Shown piece after piece: positions 1 through 7,773 of a stretch of 19,222 bases of DNA. Every line of letters starts with the position of its first letter. Positions within the stretch are counted from its first letter, which is position 1. Below the pieces are notes generated by a model. It did not search any database and was not told the origin of the DNA. It was given only the letters and a program-made list of their open reading frames with translations. This DNA comes from JBBIGV01 sp037447335. GTDB lineage: Bacteria > Bacteroidota > Ignavibacteria > Ignavibacteriales > Ignavibacteriaceae. The stretch lies in contig JBBIGV010000069.1 of assembly GCA_037447335.1 (NCBI GenBank), positions 1 through 19,222 of the forward strand. Reading direction: 5' to 3'. Position numbers and translations under genes: made by a program.

Positions 1-128
1 CTTCCCATCTCTTCCAATTGAGTGTTAGAGCGGGAGTAACCTAAGCGGCTCCCCATCTCTTCCAACTGAGTGTTAGAGCGGGAGTAACCTAAGCGGCTGC
101 CCATCTCTTCCAATTGACTGTTAGAACG
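1..128 (-). repeat. In-frame 48-bp tandem repeat (16-residue unit)
   Basis: On the minus strand, copies run 128-81, 80-33 and 32-1, the last cut by the window edge. The anchoring ATG codon of LEEM falls at 104-102, 56-54 and 8-6, exactly 48 bases apart. The visible parts of the second and third copies differ only at isolated third-position bases; the first (5'-most) copy has diverged a little more, including one Ser/Thr change. Exact in-frame spacing and near identity suggest recent amplification by slippage or unequal recombination. The array probably continues beyond the window. Confidence 0.9.
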
Positions 129-308
129 ATTCTCGAGTACAACAACGCCCTCGCTGCTGTGACCCGGAATTTGTGCTTGTGTTTGCTCTAGAATGGTTGT
201 GCCTTGAGAGTTACTAAAGCGGATTGCATCTTCCACATTTGATGTGGTCTGTGCAAATCCGATCATAGTGACCACTGTAATTACAGCAGTTATCAGTAGT
301 GTACGCAT
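1..308 (-). CDS. 5' part of an exported tandem-repeat protein (cut by left window edge)
   Basis: I do not recognise the family. The frame opens at an ATG at 308-306, preceded by an excellent ribosome binding site (AGGGAGGACT directly before ATG), and stays open for 102 codons to the edge, so the 3' end is missing. Residues 1-20 (MRTLLITAVITVVTMIGFAQ) form a typical signal peptide with a likely cut after FAQ, so the product should leave the cytoplasm. Residues 21-60 are Ser/Thr/Gln-rich and unique. From residue 61 the protein becomes tandem 16-residue units RSN(S/T)QLEEMGSRLGYS: two full copies and ten residues of a third are visible. By hand count the repeat end of the gene is 31 G+C in each of the first two 60-base lines, clearly above the neighbouring sigma-54 gene. 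It lies 250 bp downstream of that gene on the same strand, with its own candidate promoter. A surface or adhesive repeat protein and a multicopy peptide precursor are both possible. Confidence 0.8.
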   Translation of the reverse strand, partial: MRTLLITAVITVVTMIGFAQTTSNVEDAIRFSNSQGTTILEQTQAQIPGHSSEGVVVLENRSNSQLEEMGSRLGYSRSNTQLEEMGSRLGYSRSNTQLEEMG

Positions 309-373
309 AGTCCTCCCTAACACTAGTGTGAATTAGTATAATGACACATTGCTAAAGCATAGCGAGGGAATTT

Positions 374-389
374 GACAACGTTTATGCCA
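374..389 (-). promoter_or_regulatory. Candidate sigma-54 (-24/-12) promoter for the repeat-protein gene
   Basis: On the minus strand, TGGCA at 389-385 and TTGTC at 378-374 give the GG-N10-G spacing of sigma-54 promoters (consensus TGGCAC-N5-TTGCW). The -24 box is good; the -12 box has T in place of the usual C after the conserved G. The predicted start near 364 would leave a leader of about 55 bases before the ATG at 308. The gene just upstream on the same strand encodes a sigma-54 activator. This is a visual match with one clear flaw. Confidence 0.35.
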
Positions 390-481
390 CGGGGTAAAAA
401 ATTTGATTTTTTGTTGAAATTAAAGATTCAATGAAAATTATCGGTAAATATTACGGGTCGGACAAGGAAAGAATAGCCGAT

Positions 482-537
482 TTGTAAAATATAATTACAA
501 AAAACCCCCTCATTTAGGATTATCTGAAATTGTAATT
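482..537. repeat. Three-part ATTACAA/TTGTAAT inverted repeat
   Basis: TTGTAA at 482-487 can pair with TTACAA at 495-500 (7-base loop). Alternatively AATTACAA at 493-500 pairs with TTGTAATT at 530-537 around a 29-base loop that contains AAAAACCCCCT. The two hairpins exclude each other. It lies between the end of the sigma-54 regulator (559) and the repeat-protein gene (308). It is A+T-rich, so chance is a real possibility. The rest of this 250-bp gap holds the candidate sigma-54 promoter and the ribosome binding site of the repeat-protein gene, and no other gene. Confidence 0.3.
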
Positions 538-558
538 TAATGCTTTTTAAGTATTATG

Positions 559-1932
559 CTAATCCAGCAAAGTATCGAGCTTTGGTCTGGAAATTCCTAA
601 AACTTTTGCGGTTCTGGACTTATTGCCCTTCATCTTTTTGAGAACTTCACGGCTGTACATTTTCTCCAGTGTTTTAAGATCAATTTTTTCAAAATTTACA
701 TCTAATCTTACGAAATTGGGCATAAGCTGTATGTTATCTCTAAACTCTGCTGAATCAGAATTTATGTTTGTAAGTATGTTGGAAAAATCCCGAAGTGTTA
801 AAGTTGATTTTTCACTTAGCAGTACGGCTCTTTCAATAGCATTTCTCATTTCCCGAACATTTCCCGGCCAGGGGTACGCTTTAAAGAACTCTGCAACATC
901 ATCGTCTATCTTTTTGTTACCCAGGTTAAACTGCTTGCAAAATTCTAATATAAAATAATTGGCAAGCAGCAGAATGTCCTCACTTCTTTCTCTCAATGGC
1001 GGCAATTCAAGTGATACGACATTTAACCTGTGATAAAGATCTCTGCGGAAAAGATTTTGCTCAATCATTTTCTGAAGGTCTTTGTTTGTTGCTGAGATTA
1101 TTCTAGTATCAATAGGAATATCATGTACGCCGCCGAGTCTTCTTATCACTTTATTTTCAATAACACGCAGAAGCTTTACCTGAAGATTAAGGCTCAGGTC
1201 GCCGATTTCATCAAGGAATAATGTCCCCTTCTCTGCAAGTTCAAAAAGCCCGAGCTTCCGGCTTAATGCATTTGTGAAGGCGCCTTTTTCGTGACCGAAT
1301 AATTCAGACTCAAGGAGATTTTCCGGTATTGCAGAACAAACAATGTCTACAAATGAAGTATTGACGATGTTATTATGATTATGGATTGCGCGTGCAAGAA
1401 GACCTTTGCCTGTTCCGGTTTCACCTAAAATTAAAACACTGATGTTGGGATTTTCTGAAACTCTTTTTGCCAGTTCGAGTATTCGCTGAAAGTCCGGGGA
1501 GCTGCCAATTATTTCCTTAAATCCATCTAAATCCAGCTTGGTTAAATTCTCATCTGGTTTGGTAAGAAATCCTTTATTAAGAATAAGTTGCTGTAAATAG
1601 CCGGTAAATTTGTAAAGCTCATACGGGAAGACGAACACATCATTAAAACCTAATTTTGCTATTGAACTTACAAGAATTGCATCGTTTTCTTTTATTATGA
1701 AGATAAATTTGTTCTTCCACTCACTCTTTTTTTCGAGAATCTTGTTAAGATATCTTGATTCGATATTCTTTATTTGAAGAATCACTATCTCGTCCTTTTT
1801 AATATCCATTACCTTTGGATATGAAGCTTCTACTCTGATATCCTTAATATCAAGATTCTTCAACGATGCAGATATTGTTGAGAAATCACCGATATCTGAA
1901 TAGACTTTTATTTTAACAGAATTTACAGACAT
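559..1932 (-). CDS. Sigma-54-dependent transcriptional activator (NtrC/Fis class) with degenerate receiver-like N-terminus
   Basis: This 457-residue protein is a bacterial enhancer-binding protein that would use ATP hydrolysis to open sigma-54 RNA polymerase promoters. Residues 139-375 carry the AAA+ module: Walker A GETGTGKG at 170-177, the sigma-54 contact loop at 217-222 in the variant form GAFTNA, Walker B GTLFLDEIG at 236-244, an arginine-finger region FRRDLYHRL near 295-303 and sensor II WPGNVREMRN at 355-364. Residues 434-455 (GNKSRTAKVLGISRPKLDTLL) form a Fis-type helix-turn-helix. Residues 1-120 have the alternating strand/helix look of a receiver, but the expected phospho-acceptor Asp after the third strand is absent (VILQIKN) and the usual Lys of strand 5 is missing (VFVFPYE), so phosphorelay control is unlikely. 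It starts 5 bases after the kinase gene stops, so the kinase is the obvious candidate partner. The gene ends in TAG, with no convincing terminator after it. Confidence 0.93.
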   Translation of the reverse strand: MSVNSVKIKVYSDIGDFSTISASLKNLDIKDIRVEASYPKVMDIKKDEIVILQIKNIESRYLNKILEKKSEWKNKFIFIIKENDAILVSSIAKLGFNDVFVFPYELYKFTGYLQQLILNKGFLTKPDENLTKLDLDGFKEIIGSSPDFQRILELAKRVSENPNISVLILGETGTGKGLLARAIHNHNNIVNTSFVDIVCSAIPENLLESELFGHEKGAFTNALSRKLGLFELAEKGTLFLDEIGDLSLNLQVKLLRVIENKVIRRLGGVHDIPIDTRIISATNKDLQKMIEQNLFRRDLYHRLNVVSLELPPLRERSEDILLLANYFILEFCKQFNLGNKKIDDDVAEFFKAYPWPGNVREMRNAIERAVLLSEKSTLTLRDFSNILTNINSDSAEFRDNIQLMPNFVRLDVNFEKIDLKTLEKMYSREVLKKMKGNKSRTAKVLGISRPKLDTLLD

Positions 1933-1937
1933 CAGTT

Positions 1938-4900
1938 CTATTTTTCCTGAAGTGTGTTTATAGTTGATAAAGCTAATTTAACATCTTCACGGTTTAAGAA
2001 ATAATTTTTGATTTCTCTGCTTTTAATATTTGAGGCTATAAAATCAATCAGGTCACAACAATATATGATGTGTTCTTTTGCTTTAATGACATTACCTCTT
2101 TGAAGATAATGCTGTCCGATAGCATACAGAACCCGACAGGTCGTTTCGCATATACTCTCTTCGGTAAGGATATCAAATGCTTTCAGGAGGTAATCGAGCG
2201 GCGCATTCATTTCAGGAAGCCTGTCTATTTCTGAACCGCGCCCCAGCAGATACAATCTTTCGGCTTCATCAAGGTTATTGAATGCACAACGATTCAGAAA
2301 ATCATCATCATTAAGTTCTTCAAAAAGATTGCTAATCATCTTGTTTTGTATGTATAGTTCTGCCAGCAGGAATTGAGACCTGATATAATTTAACCCGCTT
2401 TCCTGCTCAAAAAGTTTTTCTTTTATTACCCGGACTTTCGAAATCTGAATTTGCCCGGGTTGTGTGCAGAACAAAAGATAAACTTCCAGTAAATTGATAT
2501 TTAACAAATGCCTGCCTGTCAGGTCATTAGAGTTTATTAATTCACTGTAATGATGTATACAATCTTTAAGCCCATTAATGTCTCTGAGATTAAAATAAAA
2601 ATTTCCTGTCATAAACAGAACTTCACCTTCTTCGCTTGCATTTTGCAGAAGTTTGAAAATATCGCGTGCTGATTCCAGGCATTTAAAGGCATTCTCATAA
2701 TCACAACTTTTCAAATAATTCTCTCCCATATTATTTAGAACCTGCCCCCCGGCTGTTTTATTCCCTACCGTTGTGAAGATGTCATAAGCACGCTTATACC
2801 TTTTTGATGCTTCATCAAGTTTGCCCCGGTTATTAAAGTAAACTCCATAATTCTGCAATATTTTGCCTTCCTGGTCAATATTGCCAACGGAAGCATTCTT
2901 ATCAATTGCCCTCTGCCAGTACTGCTCAGCATTTTTAAAATCACTTTTTTCGTAAAAGATATTGCCGATGTTCATTTCCATTTTAGCCTGGTCAAGTATT
3001 GAACCAGCCTCCTGATAAATTGCAAGTGCCTTGCTAAAGTTATCTAAACCACCTTCAATATCAAATTTTATGAGAATACTGATTAAACCTAACAGGTTAT
3101 AGCATCTTCCTTTGTTTTCGAGTGAAGAGAGAGGATTGCTTACTACCAGGCTGCAAAGTTCCTGAGCTTTTTCAACATTGTTGAGGTCGAATTCCGCATA
3201 AGCGATCTCAACAAGAAAAGGGAACTTTTTTTCATCATCAATTTGATTAACTACAGATTGAAGTAAATCTCTGCCTTCCTGAATTTCGCCGGTTTCGAGC
3301 AAAGCTTTTCCTTTCAGGAACATCACATCATAAAGCTCATCCGGATTAAGGTTAACCTCAAGCAGCTCATTTGTTTTGCTGATAGTGCTTTTGGCGTCAT
3401 TAAGTTTTGTGTATGCTGCGGCAAGTTTTAGCTTAACATTTTTGATTTCTTCCCGGCTGATTGGCAGACTTTCAAGATGTTCAAGCAGTTTTTTCTGATA
3501 AGAATAGGCAGAAAGATTTCCGGCTTCTTCAACAGCCAGCATTAATATTTGATATGCATCTTCAAACCTGCCGGCACATTCGTATTGCCGGGCAATTTCT
3601 GCTTTGGGCACATCTGTAGCTTTCAGTACAGCGCCGTCTGCTAGTTGAGAATGAAGGCTGCTTTTATTTTCAATGCTGTCATAGATGAATTTTTTCAATC
3701 CAAGCGAAGTAAATACGGGGGATTCATCAAGAAGTATTTTCTGTATAATATTTTTTTTCTGAAGCGAATCAAGAACTCCGGGAAACTCTTCGTTTGAACA
3801 TCCTGTAAATACAGCCAGAGCTTTTTGAGAAACAGGAGTTTCAAAAGCGGACAGAATTTTAGCGGCTTTTAATTCAACTTCGGATAGCAGCTCCAGGCGA
3901 ATATTATAAATTTCCAGGTGCGAGCTTCTCAGCAGCTTTATATCTTTATCTCTAAGTAAGATTTTTATTTCATCCGGACTGAACTTAATGATATTTAAAA
4001 GCATTATATCTTTTATAAAGCTGTCAATGCTGCCCGGTAAGAGATCAGCATATAGCATAATCTGCTTCTTAAGCTCCTGTTTTGGGAAACAGTCATAGAA
4101 GCACTTCTCCATATACTCTGAAAGATTGGCTTCTGTAAAAGGAGTAAGATTCAATTCGCGGAGGTTGCTTATGAACCCGGATGCATAATTAAGTTCTGAC
4201 TCTTCGGTAAGAATTATTTTTATCCCGTTTATTTGCAGCAGGGGAATAATATCCTTAAGAACTTCAAACTCCAAACCGTCGTATGAATTGAAGCCATCAA
4301 TTACCAGCAAAAAGAATGATTCGACGCTGATCTTATTCACGAGCAGCTTGAATTCTTCAACTTTATCATCAGAATTATTACTTAAAAAGAGTTCTGCACT
4401 TTTTCTTGTTTCTTCCGTAAGATTATTAAATACGACATCATTAAACAGAAGCGCTTTAAGAAATGAATTAAGAAATTCCGTTTCAACTCCTGAATCAGAG
4501 CTTCTTAAAAGAACAGCCGTTTGATGAAGGTACTGAATTTGTTCCGTAAGAAATGTTTTTCCGGTTCCTTCAAAACCTTTTATCGTAAACACTTCGCCCG
4601 TCTCTTCATCCTTAATATATTTTTTAAGAATTGTTAATATATCCCGCCGGTTTGTGAATATTTTTGCGGGCACAAAATCTTCAATCATTTCTTTATTAAT
4701 TGATAATCCAAGCTCGCCAAGAATCTGCAGTGGACTGAAAAATCTTTTTTCGGGATCTTTCTCAAGAGTCTTAACCAATACAGAAAGAAGCCCGGGTGAA
4801 ATTCCGGTATCCGGAAAATTTATTTCTCCTTCAAGATGAAACTTATATATATCCATTTCACTGTTTGAATCAAACGGAAATTTGCCGCAGATAAGCCTGA

Positions 4901-5501
4901 AAAGCATCATGCCAAGCGAGTATATATCAACCCTGTAATCATGTTTTTCTTTTTTAAGAATTTCAGGTGCAATGTACTCCGCTGTGCCACGCGGAATAAA
5001 ATCATCTGTTGACGGATTATATTCTGCAAGCCCGAGGTCAATAAATTTTACCAGTGGTTTCCCATTCTGTTCGGAGATGAGGATGTTCTCCGGTTTCAGA
5101 TCATAATAAATAAAATTGGATTGATGAAGATAGTGCATCGCACTGCATATCTGAACAATGATTTGCTTCAATAATTCTTCATCATGATTTTTGTAGTAAT
5201 CCAGCAGGGTTAAACCTTTGATGTATTCGAGTGTAAAAAATTTATCACCGGCATTAATATCATATTCATTATCATGAAGAAGCACCGTGCCGGTATCATA
5301 ACATGCTGCAATGTTGGGATGTTTAAGACGTCTTAGAGTAAAAAACTCTTTCCGGAATAATTTTTTTTCATTTACATCGGAATTCCCGGATAAAATTTTA
5401 ATAGCTATTTCTTTCCCTGAAGAATCCTCATCGGTGCACCTGAAGACGCGGCTTCTGCCTTCGCCCAGCTTTTCAATTATTTTATATCTTTTATTTATCA
5501 T
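1938..5501 (-). CDS. Ser/Thr protein kinase with P-loop NTPase-like middle and TPR tail
   Basis: This 1187-residue cytoplasmic signalling protein has no predicted membrane segment. Residues 5-265 are a Hanks-type kinase: Gly loop GEGRSRVF 13-20, catalytic Lys35 (AIKIL), Glu52, catalytic loop YYDLKPEN 132-139, metal-binding DLG 155-157, and GTAEYIAPE 172-180. The catalytic Asp134, Asn139 and Asp155 are kept, so activity is plausible, but the His-Arg of the HRD motif is Tyr-Tyr and DFG is DLG. Residues 283-530 resemble the NTPase unit of STAND-type regulators, with Walker A GFEGTGKT 309-316 and a strand ending in Asp402. From about 640 to the end the protein is mostly paired helices of TPR type, for example around 800-1000. 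Kinase-NTPase-TPR proteins sense unknown inputs through the TPR part. The ATG immediately follows the permease stop codon and the sigma-54 activator starts 5 bases after this gene ends, arguing for one transcript and one pathway. No clear Shine-Dalgarno sequence is seen. Confidence 0.9.
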   Translation of the reverse strand: MINKRYKIIEKLGEGRSRVFRCTDEDSSGKEIAIKILSGNSDVNEKKLFRKEFFTLRRLKHPNIAACYDTGTVLLHDNEYDINAGDKFFTLEYIKGLTLLDYYKNHDEELLKQIIVQICSAMHYLHQSNFIYYDLKPENILISEQNGKPLVKFIDLGLAEYNPSTDDFIPRGTAEYIAPEILKKEKHDYRVDIYSLGMMLFRLICGKFPFDSNSEMDIYKFHLEGEINFPDTGISPGLLSVLVKTLEKDPEKRFFSPLQILGELGLSINKEMIEDFVPAKIFTNRRDILTILKKYIKDEETGEVFTIKGFEGTGKTFLTEQIQYLHQTAVLLRSSDSGVETEFLNSFLKALLFNDVVFNNLTEETRKSAELFLSNNSDDKVEEFKLLVNKISVESFFLLVIDGFNSYDGLEFEVLKDIIPLLQINGIKIILTEESELNYASGFISNLRELNLTPFTEANLSEYMEKCFYDCFPKQELKKQIMLYADLLPGSIDSFIKDIMLLNIIKFSPDEIKILLRDKDIKLLRSSHLEIYNIRLELLSEVELKAAKILSAFETPVSQKALAVFTGCSNEEFPGVLDSLQKKNIIQKILLDESPVFTSLGLKKFIYDSIENKSSLHSQLADGAVLKATDVPKAEIARQYECAGRFEDAYQILMLAVEEAGNLSAYSYQKKLLEHLESLPISREEIKNVKLKLAAAYTKLNDAKSTISKTNELLEVNLNPDELYDVMFLKGKALLETGEIQEGRDLLQSVVNQIDDEKKFPFLVEIAYAEFDLNNVEKAQELCSLVVSNPLSSLENKGRCYNLLGLISILIKFDIEGGLDNFSKALAIYQEAGSILDQAKMEMNIGNIFYEKSDFKNAEQYWQRAIDKNASVGNIDQEGKILQNYGVYFNNRGKLDEASKRYKRAYDIFTTVGNKTAGGQVLNNMGENYLKSCDYENAFKCLESARDIFKLLQNASEEGEVLFMTGNFYFNLRDINGLKDCIHHYSELINSNDLTGRHLLNINLLEVYLLFCTQPGQIQISKVRVIKEKLFEQESGLNYIRSQFLLAELYIQNKMISNLFEELNDDDFLNRCAFNNLDEAERLYLLGRGSEIDRLPEMNAPLDYLLKAFDILTEESICETTCRVLYAIGQHYLQRGNVIKAKEHIIYCCDLIDFIASNIKSREIKNYFLNREDVKLALSTINTLQEK

Positions 5502-6782
5502 TTAATCTAATCTTGGATTAAAATATTTGCTGATGTTTCTGCCAATGCTGTTAGCCGCCAACAAAGTTCCTGTCAGGATTAAACCGGGAAAGAATATCAT
5601 CCACCATGCTTTATATATATATTCCTGTCCGGATTCAATCATGCTTCCCCACGAAGGAAGCTCGTTGCCTATGCCAAGCCCGAGGTAGCTTAATGCGGAC
5701 TCTGCAAGTATAACATTTCCGTACTGGAAAACAATATTAACAATTACAGGCACCATAATTACCGGCAATACCTCCCTGAGAAGCAGGCGGGTTTTTGACA
5801 GACCTATTAGTTTGGCTGTCTGAAAAAAATCTTTTGTTTTAACTGATAAAACTTCAGCTTTAACAATTTTAAATAAGCTCATCCATGTTGAAAAACCAAG
5901 CACAAGAACAATTGATATGAAATTATTTCCGAACAATGCAAGTATCAGAACCACGAAAAAGATAACCGGAAAAGCAAGAAACATGTCTGTTAAACGGCTT
6001 AGAATTAAATCTATCACACCGCCGGCGTAACCTGCAAGATAACCCAATATTAAACCTGCCAGCAATGAGATCAGCACAGCCAGAAATCCGATTGAAAGTG
6101 AAGTGCGGGTGCCATACATCAATCTTGTAAAAATATCCCGTCCGAATTCGTCTGTGCCAAGAATAAACATTCTTTTCGTAATCAGTGGGAGTGAATTTTT
6201 CATTTCAATACCGGTGAGACTCATCTTCACAGGTAAACCTTTTTGATAGTAAACAACTTCATCAGCAACGATAAGGCTGTCAATAAAAATAATTTTTTCA
6301 TCGAATGGTTTTTTTATTAGTGATTCTTTCAATTTCAGAAAATTTCCTGTTGCTCCTTCCGTATGTGTTGCAACTTCTTTAAGATGCAATATAAGCACGG
6401 TTGACAAAGGCGGAAGAAGCCGGGTCATGCCGATATTTTTATAAAAATCCGGGTGTGTATTTGAAATTACCGGGCTAAAGATAAACCCAAACAGCAATAA
6501 TATCACAACCGAAGAAGACAGATTTGAGGATCTGAATATTATTGCGGCTTTCTTTCGAAATATATATAGAATAAAAGGCAGTAAAAATATCAGTTTAACC
6601 GATACTATAAAATCAACCATGCTGAAATCTAACTGATCAAAAACAAACCCCGGCGCAGTGAATATTAATTGCGCACTCAGAAAAAGAAAACCGGCTGCAT
6701 CAATTATTCTATCAAATCTGAAGATAACAATCAGCAGCCATAGCAGCAGGATAAAGTGCCATATTTTTATCCGTGATTTCAA
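5502..6782 (-). CDS. Peptide-type ABC transporter permease, DppC/OppC family, with enlarged N-terminal region
   Basis: This is the second inner-membrane subunit of a dipeptide/oligopeptide/nickel-class importer. The core is clear: FILGTDEFGRDIFTRLMYG at 206-224 is the DppC hallmark, followed by five hydrophobic segments and the ATPase-contact (EAA-type) region around 316-345. At 426 residues it is much longer than the usual 300 or so. The first about 90 residues add two or three hydrophobic segments (about 9-21, 29-45, 59-75), and about 75 residues (127-203) are inserted between the first conserved segment and LGTDEFGRD, where family members have a short loop. The insert is hydrophilic and should face the periplasm. 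The start is TTG at 6782-6780, overlapping the TGA of the preceding permease (TTGA); a GGAG eight bases upstream supports it, and the next in-frame ATG (residue 55) would cut into the membrane region. The stop abuts the kinase ATG. Confidence 0.9.
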   Translation of the reverse strand: MKSRIKIWHFILLLWLLIVIFRFDRIIDAAGFLFLSAQLIFTAPGFVFDQLDFSMVDFIVSVKLIFLLPFILYIFRKKAAIIFRSSNLSSSVVILLLFGFIFSPVISNTHPDFYKNIGMTRLLPPLSTVLILHLKEVATHTEGATGNFLKLKESLIKKPFDEKIIFIDSLIVADEVVYYQKGLPVKMSLTGIEMKNSLPLITKRMFILGTDEFGRDIFTRLMYGTRTSLSIGFLAVLISLLAGLILGYLAGYAGGVIDLILSRLTDMFLAFPVIFFVVLILALFGNNFISIVLVLGFSTWMSLFKIVKAEVLSVKTKDFFQTAKLIGLSKTRLLLREVLPVIMVPVIVNIVFQYGNVILAESALSYLGLGIGNELPSWGSMIESGQEYIYKAWWMIFFPGLILTGTLLAANSIGRNISKYFNPRLD

Positions 6783-7765
6783 TTTAATGCTCCGATTAAA
6801 ACCCGTTTATCAATCTTTGCACGGACAATATCAGCAGTGAGATTACTAAAGATCATTAATACTCCAGCAATCAAAGTACATCCGATTACAAGCGGGTAGT
6901 CGCGCGTTAGTATTGCTTCTATTGTAAGCCTTCCCATGCCAGGCAGACCAAATATAACTTCTACTATCAAGGTGCCGCCGAATAAAATACCAAGCTCTAT
7001 TCCTGTTACAGAAATTAATGGATTAGCTGCATTAGGTATAACATGACGCAGTAAAATTGTTTTTTCTTTTATGCCGTTTGCTCTAAGATTAAGTATGAAA
7101 GTTTTGTTGAACACATCGTTGAGATTGTCTCTCAGATATTTATAAAGAATTGCAACCTCTACCATCGATAAAGCAATGAATGGCAGAAAGAGATGATGTG
7201 CGTATGCAAGTATCTTTCTGAAAAAACCGTATGTGTGCACGTCAATCGGCGCTATGCCCGAGGATGGAAACAGATTTAGCTGCACAGAAAAAATATAAAT
7301 CAGTATAACCCCCGCAACAAATACTGGTGTTGCGTACGCAGCCAGCATTGTGCCGGAAACAATTTTATCTGTCAGACTGTTCTTGCGCTTTACCGTATAA
7401 TATGCTAATGATATGCTAATGAGTAATTGCAAAGCAAAGCTCACAAGAGCAAAAGTGACAGTGAACGGCAAAAAATCTCCTATAACAAAAAGCACAGGTC
7501 TGCGGTAGTTATAAGATATTCCCAGGTCACCTGCTGCAAAATTCCTTATGAAAACTGTGTATTGATTAAACAAAGGCTCATCAAGCCGGAATGACTGCCT
7601 GACTGATTCTGCAAGCTGTGGACTGAAAGCGGGTGAAATAAATCGCTGTGAAGGATCACCCGGCGATATTCTTACAAGAAAAAAAATAAAAGTAATAAGC
7701 AGGAACAATACAACTGCAGAACTAAGCACTCTTCTTAAAAAAATCCGAACTATCTTTTTATTCAT
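6779..7765 (-). CDS. Peptide-type ABC transporter permease, DppB/OppB family
   Basis: This is the first inner-membrane subunit of the importer, 328 residues and normal in length. It has an N-terminal membrane segment (about 12-32) followed by the family motif RISPGDPSQRF, a periplasmic loop with LDEPLFNQYTVFIRNFAAGDLGISY (58-84), five further hydrophobic segments, and the cytoplasmic ATPase-contact loop around 227-250 (LRANGIKEKTILLRHVIPNA). The GLPGMGRL motif at 273-280 is characteristic of the family. The ATG lies 8 bases after the stop of the binding-protein gene, with a weak GAG ahead of it. It overlaps the next permease by 4 bases, so the two are probably translationally coupled. The substrate is expected to be a peptide by family, but nickel and other small ligands use the same fold. 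Confidence 0.93.
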   Translation of the reverse strand: MNKKIVRIFLRRVLSSAVVLFLLITFIFFLVRISPGDPSQRFISPAFSPQLAESVRQSFRLDEPLFNQYTVFIRNFAAGDLGISYNYRRPVLFVIGDFLPFTVTFALVSFALQLLISISLAYYTVKRKNSLTDKIVSGTMLAAYATPVFVAGVILIYIFSVQLNLFPSSGIAPIDVHTYGFFRKILAYAHHLFLPFIALSMVEVAILYKYLRDNLNDVFNKTFILNLRANGIKEKTILLRHVIPNAANPLISVTGIELGILFGGTLIVEVIFGLPGMGRLTIEAILTRDYPLVIGCTLIAGVLMIFSNLTADIVRAKIDKRVLIGALN

Positions 7766-7773
7766 AGCTCAAT

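Noticed and set aside
1..128. Regularly spaced repeats at the left edge as a CRISPR array
   Set aside because: Units abut with no variable spacers, are a multiple of three in length, and are in frame behind a signal peptide and ribosome binding site.
501..512. GGGGGTTTTTT on the minus strand after the sigma-54 gene as an intrinsic terminator
   Set aside because: No C-rich partner lies just upstream to form a stem; only the weak 8-bp A+T hairpin surrounds it.
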